Shown in pieces: positions 7,298 through 12,664 of a stretch of DNA of 12,664 nucleotides (position 1 is the first letter of the stretch; the number at the start of each line of letters is the position of its first letter). The position numbers were made by a program, and so were the translations under genes. Source of the stretch: Bacteroidota bacterium (GTDB lineage Bacteria; Bacteroidota; Kryptoniia; Kryptoniales; JAKASW01); contig JAJYOS010000080.1 in assembly GCA_021796055.1 (NCBI GenBank), forward strand, positions 1 through 12,664. The letters run 5' to 3'. The notes beneath the pieces were generated by a model. The model made no database searches. It was given only the letters and a program-made list of their open reading frames with translations, and had not been told where the DNA came from.

Positions 7298-8089
7298 CTA
7301 CTCTTTGTAAATGCTGATACCGCCGTTCGTGGTATGGAGCCTTATTTCATTTCCACCCTTGTTGATCGTCCCTTCGAGTCTCGTCTTGCTGAAACGCCCC
7401 TGGATGGTTACCGGAAAGTCGGTGTGAATTCCGCCGTTTGTCGTGCGCGCATCGATCTCCGCATTGATATTCGTCGGACAATACACGGATATCCCGCCGT
7501 TCGTAGTGCCCAGCTCCAACTCCCGCAGTTCGACTTTGTCGCTGATCCTCGCATTTATCGCTCCGTTGGTCGTCGACCCCTTGACTACACCGCCCACCCC
7601 CTCAAGTTCAATGTGGCCGTTGGTCGAATGCGCCCTCACTTTTCCGATTACTTCCCTTACCCTTATGCTACCGTTTGTTGAACTGACATTCAACTTAACG
7701 GTCGAAGGCACCTTCAGAACGTATTCAACGCTGCCATATCTCGAACCGCCATGAAGCAGCCAGTCGAAAAAGCCACCGCCGAAATCATGCGGGTAACGCG
7801 TCTTAACTTCCAGGAAATCACTGCCGGATTTGATGTCGACGCGGAGATCGGAGAAATATTCTTCTGCATTTTCGCTGTTATCGGCCCGAACAGTTTTCGT
7901 CACTTCGAGCGACACCTGGTTCTTATCCCAGCCTACGACCTTGATACTACCGTTAACATTCTCGACAATGACGCTTCCAGTCGGTGAAATATTGAAGAAT
8001 TTCGTTTCGGTCCTCGAATATTTTTCCGCCTTGGCGCTTGAAGCGGTGACGAAAACTCCAACGACGAGAGCAAACAGTAAGTTTCGCAT
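7298..8089 (-). CDS. Secreted DUF4097-type protein with repeated T-N-G turns
   Basis: A 263-residue exported protein of the DUF4097 (putative adhesin) family; its function is unknown. Residues 1-21 form a signal peptide (MRN, hydrophobic stretch, then SSAKA before EKYS). The rest is beta-rich with a recurring N-G-x-I turn: VNGSI (45-49), STNGSI (137-142), STNGHI (155-160), TTNGAI (173-178), TTNGGI (195-200), TTNGGI (216-221) and TTNGGI (253-258). Spacing in the core is about 18-22 residues, as expected for a beta-solenoid with one coil per repeat. The family signature NAEIDARTTNGGIHTDFP (209-226) is present. The frame is open to an ATG at 8116, but the ATG at 8089 is chosen because GGAGAAGA (8101-8094) precedes it and it begins the signal peptide. 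There is no lipobox cysteine and no sortase or PorSS tail. Flanked by terminators on both sides, so it is probably a single-gene transcript. Confidence 0.85.
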   Translation of the reverse strand: MRNLLFALVVGVFVTASSAKAEKYSRTETKFFNISPTGSVIVENVNGSIKVVGWDKNQVSLEVTKTVRADNSENAEEYFSDLRVDIKSGSDFLEVKTRYPHDFGGGFFDWLLHGGSRYGSVEYVLKVPSTVKLNVSSTNGSIRVREVIGKVRAHSTNGHIELEGVGGVVKGSTTNGAINARISDKVELRELELGTTNGGISVYCPTNINAEIDARTTNGGIHTDFPVTIQGRFSKTRLEGTINKGGNEIRLHTTNGGISIYKE

Positions 8090-8177
8090 ATTATCTTCTC
8101 CATTTTTCTGGCTCAATCAAACGAAACGTACGAGTATCTACGACGCTGAGCTGGCGAAAGTTTCATTAGAGGTGAAA

Positions 8178-8207
8178 TAAAAAAAGGCAGGAAATAATTC
8201 CTGCCTT
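8178..8207 (-). terminator. Intrinsic terminator after hppA
   Basis: A perfect ten-base stem, AAGGCAGGAA (8184-8193) with TTCCTGCCTT (8198-8207), closes a four-base loop. On the minus strand it runs straight into a T-run of about seven, then ATTTC. It starts 28 bases past the hppA stop codon and fits a strong Rho-independent terminator for minus-strand transcription. Confidence 0.92.
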
Positions 8208-8234
8208 GATGTTAACCCGTTTTCCCGAACAGCT

Positions 8235-10361
8235 TTAGACGAAGAGCGGAGCCAAAACGAGCGTGATGGTGGCCAACAGCTTTATCAGCACGTGTAGGGA
8301 AGGTCCTGCCGTATCCTTAAATGGATCGCCGACAGTGTCTCCAACCACCGCTGCTTTGTGAGGCTCGCTTTTCTTCCCGCCGTACATGCCGGTCTCGATG
8401 AACTTCTTTGCGTTGTCCCATGCGCCACCGCCGTTGTTGAGCAGGATTGCCATAAGTATTCCCGCAATAGTCCCGACCATCAGCAGTGCAGCTACTGCCT
8501 CGGCGCCGACGTTGAACCACCGGAAGATTATTCCCACGAGTATCGGCGTGCCGACCGCGAGAAGACCTGGGCCGACCATGCTTCGGAGCGCCCCGCGCGT
8601 CACTATGTCGACGGTTCTGCCGTAATCGGGCTGTTCAGTCCCCGAAAGGATACCGGGTTTCTCTTTGAACTGCGCCCTAACATCGTTTATAACAAAGTAC
8701 GCAGCTTTCCCGACTGCCTTTATCGCAAGCGAGCTGAACAGGAAAACGAGCGCGGCTCCGAGAAGTGCGCCTACGAAGACTTCGGGCCTTGCTATGTTCA
8801 CAGAAGTCATCGCCGGCAGACCCTTCTCTTTCAGGAGGACATTCACGTCGTCGATGTAAGCAGAGAAGAGAAGGAACGCAGCAAGTGCCGCCGAACCAAT
8901 CGCGTAACCCTTTGTCAACGCCTTTGTGGTGTTCCCCATTGCGTCGAGCCTGTCGGTCTTCTTTCTGACATTCTCAGGCTGTCCGCTCATCTCGACAATA
9001 CCGCCGGCGTTATCGGTGATCGGGCCGAATGTATCCATCGCGAGAATATAAGCTGCTGTTCCGAGCATGCCCATCGTGGCCACTGCCGTTCCGAAAAGAC
9101 CGGCGTTAGGTATACCCGTCGCCAGACCGAGATAATATGAGCCAACGATCGCCAATGAAATAGCTATCACCGGCATCCAGGTAGATTCGAGACCGACTGC
9201 AAAGCCTGTGATGATGTTGGTCGCGGGACCGGTCTGGGAAGCTTCAGCGATCGATCTCACCGGCCTGTATTTATACTCCGTAAAGTACTGGGTAATATAA
9301 ACGAACGCTATGCTTGTCAAAATTCCGACCACGCCCGCCGCGAAGAAATAGAGCCACGCGTTTGGCGCGCTGGGAGTATCCAGAAGCCATTTCGCGCCGA
9401 TGAAGAAACCGATAGCGGCAAGGAACGACGTGACATAATAGCCATGATTCAGCGCCTTCATCGGGTCCTCGTCCTCCCGAGTCCGGACAAACATTACACC
9501 GACGATGGAGGCGATCAGTCCAAAGGCACGCACAACCAGCGGGAACATGATTCCCTTAAGGCCGAAGAAATGGAAGAGTGCGACTCCGAGGATCATCGCT
9601 CCAATATTTTCGGCCGCCGTCGATTCGAAAAGATCGGCACCGCGTCCGGCGCAGTCGCCGACGTTGTCGCCGACGAGATCGGCTATCACCGCCGGGTTTC
9701 GCGGGTCATCCTCTGGGATTCCGGCTTCGACTTTTCCGACGAGGTCAGCCCCGACATCCGCCGCTTTAGTATAAATCCCTCCGCCGAGCTGCGCGAAGAG
9801 AGCGACGAAGGATGCTCCGAATCCAAATCCGACTATCATAAAGGGTATTTTTTCGATCGGGGTACCCAAGACCTGAAAAATTCCAAAAAGGCCGCCAACC
9901 CCAAGGAGACTCATCGCGACCACAAACAGACCAGACACCGCGCCTCCCCTCATCGAGATTTGCAGCGCGCGGTTTAGTGATGTCGTTGCCGCGCTTGCGG
10001 TCCGGGAGTTTGCCCTGATAGACACGAACATTCCGATATATCCCGCGATCCCGGAGCATAAAGCCCCGAAGAGAAACGCGAGCGCTGTGTACGCCGCCAG
10101 CTGGACCGGGCCGACAGGATCGTTCGGCATCGGAGTTCTTACAAATGCATAAAGCACAAAAATAATTCCCGCTGTGACGACGCTAAGCATAGCTATAGTC
10201 GAATATTGTCTTCTCAAAAACGCTTCGGCACCTTGCCTAATTGCATCCGCGATCTTCTGCATCTCGGGTGTCCCGCGGTCTTGTTTCAGGATCTGGCGCG
10301 CGAGGTACACCGCAAACAGGAGTGAGAGGACACTGATCGAAAGAATTAGTCCTAATTCCAC
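8235..10361 (-). CDS. hppA: Membrane-bound proton-translocating pyrophosphatase, K+-independent type
   Basis: HppA hydrolyses cytosolic pyrophosphate and uses the energy to pump ions across the inner membrane. The 708-residue product fits the family (about 660-770) and is rich in membrane helices throughout, consistent with the usual sixteen. Pyrophosphate and Mg binding motifs are intact: DVGADLVGKVEAG (202-214), EDDPRNP (217-223), GDNVGDCAG (231-239), DTFGPITDNAGGI (443-455) and DTVGDPFKDTAGPS (675-688). The cation signature is GNTTKALT (476-483). Lysine at 480 replaces the alanine of K+-dependent enzymes and stands in for K+, which places the protein in the K+-independent, H+-pumping branch; known Na+ pumps are K+-dependent. 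The start is GTG 10361 with AAAGGAGGAAG upstream. Stands alone between two terminators, so it is monocistronic. Confidence 0.95.
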   Translation of the reverse strand: MELGLILSISVLSLLFAVYLARQILKQDRGTPEMQKIADAIRQGAEAFLRRQYSTIAMLSVVTAGIIFVLYAFVRTPMPNDPVGPVQLAAYTALAFLFGALCSGIAGYIGMFVSIRANSRTASAATTSLNRALQISMRGGAVSGLFVVAMSLLGVGGLFGIFQVLGTPIEKIPFMIVGFGFGASFVALFAQLGGGIYTKAADVGADLVGKVEAGIPEDDPRNPAVIADLVGDNVGDCAGRGADLFESTAAENIGAMILGVALFHFFGLKGIMFPLVVRAFGLIASIVGVMFVRTREDEDPMKALNHGYYVTSFLAAIGFFIGAKWLLDTPSAPNAWLYFFAAGVVGILTSIAFVYITQYFTEYKYRPVRSIAEASQTGPATNIITGFAVGLESTWMPVIAISLAIVGSYYLGLATGIPNAGLFGTAVATMGMLGTAAYILAMDTFGPITDNAGGIVEMSGQPENVRKKTDRLDAMGNTTKALTKGYAIGSAALAAFLLFSAYIDDVNVLLKEKGLPAMTSVNIARPEVFVGALLGAALVFLFSSLAIKAVGKAAYFVINDVRAQFKEKPGILSGTEQPDYGRTVDIVTRGALRSMVGPGLLAVGTPILVGIIFRWFNVGAEAVAALLMVGTIAGILMAILLNNGGGAWDNAKKFIETGMYGGKKSEPHKAAVVGDTVGDPFKDTAGPSLHVLIKLLATITLVLAPLFV

Positions 10362-10370
10362 TATCGTTCT

Positions 10371-10379
10371 TCCTCCTTT
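10371..10379 (-). promoter_or_regulatory. Strong Shine-Dalgarno site of hppA
   Basis: The minus strand reads AAAGGAGGA nine bases before GTG at 10359-10361. It fixes a non-ATG start. Only about 43 bases separate this start from the preceding terminator, so the hppA promoter must sit within that gap or overlap the terminator. Confidence 0.7.
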
Positions 10380-10404
10380 AAGATTATTTGATTGACCTCT
10401 ATGG

Positions 10405-10434
10405 AAAAAAAAAGCGTGATTGAAAAAATCACGC
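10405..10434 (-). terminator. Intrinsic terminator after the TPR gene
   Basis: GCGTGATT (10414-10421) pairs with AATCACGC (10427-10434) around a five-base loop. On the minus strand the stem is followed by a run of nine Ts (10413-10405). It lies 13 bases past the TPR stop codon and ends the PstS-like/TPR transcript. Confidence 0.9.
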
Positions 10435-10447
10435 CTTTATGATGAAG

Positions 10448-12160
10448 CTATTGACAGCCTATCGATTTCTGGAGCTTGATCATTTGCTCGTGAACAGGAT
10501 CGTCCTTGCTGACTGCGTTAAGTACCTTCTTGATTTCAGCGCAAGCCTGATCGATTTTTCCCATGTATGCGTAATCCTGAGCAAGTAAAGCGAGAGTCTT
10601 GGTATCCTTCGGCGCGTACTTCAGTGCTGACTGAAGGCTGGTGAACGCGTCCTGATAGAGTTTCTTTGCCTCATCGGGCCTGTCTTTTTGTATCTTAGCG
10701 GCCTGTATGATCTGGTAAACGGCGATATAACGATATGCGTCGTTCAAATCGGATGAATGATCCGCTCCGGATGTATCCGCGAGCGCCAACTTTATGAGGT
10801 GATTATAAACAGCCACGGCTTGTTCCATCGAGTCGGACGCGGAATACGCAAGAGCAAGCCACTTATTGGCAAAATAGTTGTCAGGCTTTTCCACCGTCAC
10901 CATCTTCAACGTATCAATGGCCGCCGACATGTGCTGCGATGCTATATAGCAAAGTCCGAGATTCAGCTTCGCGCCTATGTCGTTCGGCTCGAGCTGCAAA
11001 TACTTTCTGAAGTAAGATATCGCCTCGTCGTAACGCCTCATCGTGAAGAGAACCCCGGCCAGCTGGTTTTCAATCGGCGCGAGAGTCGAATCCAGGCTGA
11101 TTGCCTTTTCCCATGAGCTGACAACCGCTGCCGTGTCGTTTACTGCTTTGGCGGCAAGACCATACCTTACGAGGTCTCTCACGCTCATCGAATCGATCGG
11201 GATGGATTTGTAGAGGTTGTAAGATTGCGACGCGTCTTTTTCAAAATAATATGCCGACGCGAGCGACTTCTTCGCTTCCAGAGAATTGGGAACCTTAGTA
11301 AGGTATTCCTGAAAATACTTTACCGCGTCGCTGAAAAGGTTCGCGTTGAAAGCGCAGTCTGCGAGTTCGAAAAGCGCCTTGTTATCCTTCGGCTTAAGTT
11401 CATGATATCTCTTCAGAAAGGGATAGGCGTCTTTATATCTCTTGTTCACGTAAAGGATCTCGCCCGCCTGGTACTGCCCCTGCGGATTGTTCGGTGCCAA
11501 CTCCGATACTTTAAGAAACTGTTTGTAGGCATCGGCGCCGTCGGCGTTCTTCAAATAGGCGTTGGCCAACCGCAGCCTGACAGGGATGTTCATGGAATCG
11601 AGCTTCAGCGCTTCCTGGTAAAACTGGATCGCTGTATCATAAATACTCTGCGCCTTATAAGTGTCCGCAATTCCCGCGAGCGCCCGCGGATCCTTGTCGT
11701 TCATGTCATGGGCTTTGTAGTAAGCCTGCATTGCCTGGTTGACGGAATCGGCAGCGAGATAGGCGTCTCCCAGTGAAATCACGAAATTCTCGTCTTTCGA
11801 ATCCTTCTCGATGGCAGTGTTGTAGTACTGAATCGCCTGAGAGTATTTCTTCTGGATCGCGTTAATCTGGCCGAGTCCGTAATAGGCGCCGGCCATATTG
11901 TCATCGAGCTTTATTCCTCTGTTGAAATAAAACTCGGCGCTATCAAGGCTGTCCAGCTTCAGGAATACTTGTCCGAGATAGAGATTCCCCCTCTTGGAAT
12001 TCCGGTCTTCCTTAAAAGCCTGCTGCAGCAACGGAAGTGCTCCCTGGTAATCGTTTTTCTCAAAGAGCGCGATACCTTCCTTAAGCGGATCCTGTGCGTA
12101 GGCCTTCAGGCTCAAAGCTGTTAATAGAAGGACGAGAAAGAGTGTAAGTGGTTTTTTCAT
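10448..12160 (-). CDS. Exported tetratricopeptide-repeat protein
   Basis: A 570-residue protein with a signal peptide (1-22, cleavage after AYA, mature start QDP), so it acts in the periplasm or at the outer membrane. The rest is almost entirely TPRs: about fifteen units of 34 residues from residue 24, with the canonical small and large residues (for example A-Y-GLG around 92-96 and AI-YY near 108-112). One unit near 440-500 is lengthened by insertions. No lipobox and no enzymatic domain is seen. It has four cysteines, two near the C-terminus (in QACAEI and the final GCQ), possibly a disulfide. The gene overlaps the upstream PstS-like gene by four bases (ATGA, 12157-12160), so the two are translationally coupled and probably act together. 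TPR solenoids bind peptides or partner proteins; the partner is not identifiable here. Confidence 0.88.
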   Translation of the reverse strand: MKKPLTLFLVLLLTALSLKAYAQDPLKEGIALFEKNDYQGALPLLQQAFKEDRNSKRGNLYLGQVFLKLDSLDSAEFYFNRGIKLDDNMAGAYYGLGQINAIQKKYSQAIQYYNTAIEKDSKDENFVISLGDAYLAADSVNQAMQAYYKAHDMNDKDPRALAGIADTYKAQSIYDTAIQFYQEALKLDSMNIPVRLRLANAYLKNADGADAYKQFLKVSELAPNNPQGQYQAGEILYVNKRYKDAYPFLKRYHELKPKDNKALFELADCAFNANLFSDAVKYFQEYLTKVPNSLEAKKSLASAYYFEKDASQSYNLYKSIPIDSMSVRDLVRYGLAAKAVNDTAAVVSSWEKAISLDSTLAPIENQLAGVLFTMRRYDEAISYFRKYLQLEPNDIGAKLNLGLCYIASQHMSAAIDTLKMVTVEKPDNYFANKWLALAYSASDSMEQAVAVYNHLIKLALADTSGADHSSDLNDAYRYIAVYQIIQAAKIQKDRPDEAKKLYQDAFTSLQSALKYAPKDTKTLALLAQDYAYMGKIDQACAEIKKVLNAVSKDDPVHEQMIKLQKSIGCQ

Positions 12161-12664
12161 AGTGGCTGATTATTTAGTTGAATTAGTCTCACAGGCATGG
12201 TGGCCGGAACAAGCCCGTTGTTTACGAAAATCTGCTGGCCGGCGGCGCTGACAACGAAGGTCAAGAATCCAGCTCCAAGTCCATCATCAAGATTCCGTGT
12301 CAGGAAAAATATCGGACGCGTCAGCGGGTAATAGCGCCTATAAATGTGCGCCTGGTATGGAAAGTAGTAACTTCCGAAAGTATTTGGGTCGATATGTTTT
12401 ATCATACTCGAATCGACTTCAGCAATCTGGATGGCGCGAGGAGAGGGCTCCTTGCTTCGGACCAGATCCGGGCCTGAGTTGAGCCAATCCGAACTGATAA
12501 GACCGATCGCGCCTCTCGTTTTACCGACGAACTTGTAAACGTTAGCCATTGTGGTACATGGATAAGCCGCAGTAAAATTCTCGCTCCCCAGCACCCGCTC
12601 CTTGAAAAACTCCAGCGTTCCTGAATTCGGGCTTTCAAGTGCGGGAATAATTTTTCCCTGGAAA
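12157..12664 (-). CDS. PstS-like periplasmic substrate-binding protein, 5'-truncated by window edge
   Basis: The frame is open to the window end, leaving the C-terminal 168 residues of a type II periplasmic binding protein of the PstS-like group. Features include SPNSGTLEFF near the start of the fragment (the S-GT turn typical of oxyanion binding), the G-IG(L)I--DW stretch about 53-61, YPLTRPIFFLTR (about 111-122, the P-L-RP strand) and GFLTFVVSAAGQQIFVNNGLVP (about 131-152, the C-terminal helix). A GTG at 12594 is internal, because the homology continues upstream of it. The signal peptide is not visible. No permease or ATPase genes (pstCAB) follow. Instead its stop overlaps the start of a secreted TPR gene. 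It may therefore serve an envelope process other than classical phosphate uptake; phosphate binding itself is not shown. Confidence 0.75.
   Translation of the reverse strand, partial: FQGKIIPALESPNSGTLEFFKERVLGSENFTAAYPCTTMANVYKFVGKTRGAIGLISSDWLNSGPDLVRSKEPSPRAIQIAEVDSSMIKHIDPNTFGSYYFPYQAHIYRRYYPLTRPIFFLTRNLDDGLGAGFLTFVVSAAGQQIFVNNGLVPATMPVRLIQLNNQPL

Noticed and set aside
7298..7700. Tandem DNA repeat or CRISPR-like array, from the recurring CCGCCGTTCGT-type blocks
   Set aside because: The blocks are degenerate, in frame, and encode the T-N-G-G-I protein repeats; spacing and sequence vary as in a coding repeat.
8358..9140. A 260-codon open frame on the + strand inside hppA, and similar long + strand frames inside the mutase, cysE, cysK and TPR genes
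   Set aside because: They lie antisense to genes with full family motifs, have no ribosome sites, and their products are low-complexity Arg/Ser/Cys-rich shadows of the real coding frames.
12157..12594. GTG at 12594 as the true start of a short 145-residue protein
   Set aside because: The frame and the binding-protein homology (SPNSGTLEFF) continue upstream to the window edge, and a start here would leave the protein without a signal peptide or first lobe.
1..12664. Defence, prophage, transposon or integron content
   Set aside because: Every gene belongs to a metabolic or envelope family, composition looks even, and no terminal inverted repeats, transposase, integrase or repeat-spacer structure is seen.

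Overview
The window carries nine protein genes, all of recognisable families, on a chromosome of roughly 50% GC. Several features fit a bacterium of the Bacteroidota/Chlorobiota/Ignavibacteria (FCB) kind: a UbiA-type prenyltransferase resembling the futalosine-pathway enzyme MqnP, a B12-dependent acyl-CoA mutase catalytic subunit without its B12 domain, a K+-independent type proton-pumping pyrophosphatase, and a periplasmic binding protein overlapping a secreted TPR protein. This lineage guess is inference from gene content; no rRNA or other phylogenetic marker is present.

Layout. Positions 1-2454 (+ strand) are a lysine/diaminopimelate operon: the 3' part of dapB (cut by the window edge), dapA and dapD, with dapA and dapD overlapping by one base. 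Everything after that lies on the minus strand. From 2455 to 2547 the convergent dapD and cysK genes are separated by a nested inverted repeat. cysE (3497-4354) and cysK (2548-3465) form a two-gene cysteine operon, transcribed cysE first. An mqnP-like gene (6241-7104) then leads into the mutase gene (4573-6207) with a 33-base gap. A secreted DUF4097-type protein with repeated T-N-G turns (7298-8089) is followed by its own intrinsic terminator. hppA (8235-10361) also ends in a near-perfect terminator. At the right edge, a truncated PstS-like binding protein (12157-12664) overlaps a secreted protein of about 15 TPRs (10448-12160) by ATGA, and that pair ends in a third terminator.

How they work together. 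DapA, DapB and DapD are consecutive or near-consecutive enzymes from aspartate semialdehyde to N-acyl-2-amino-6-ketopimelate, feeding lysine and peptidoglycan. CysE and CysK turn serine into cysteine. The CysE C-terminus ends in NFVI, a tail that in other species docks in the CysK active site, so a regulatory cysteine synthase complex is likely. MqnP (menaquinone), the mutase (succinyl-CoA/methylmalonyl-CoA) and HppA (PPi-driven proton pumping) are core energy metabolism. The PstS-like/TPR pair and the DUF4097 protein are envelope proteins of unknown role.

I found no mobile element, CRISPR array, RNA gene, prophage or defence system. The window reads mostly as an ordinary housekeeping region. 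The least explained parts are the PstS-like/TPR pair, the DUF4097 protein and the inverted repeat at 2455-2540.
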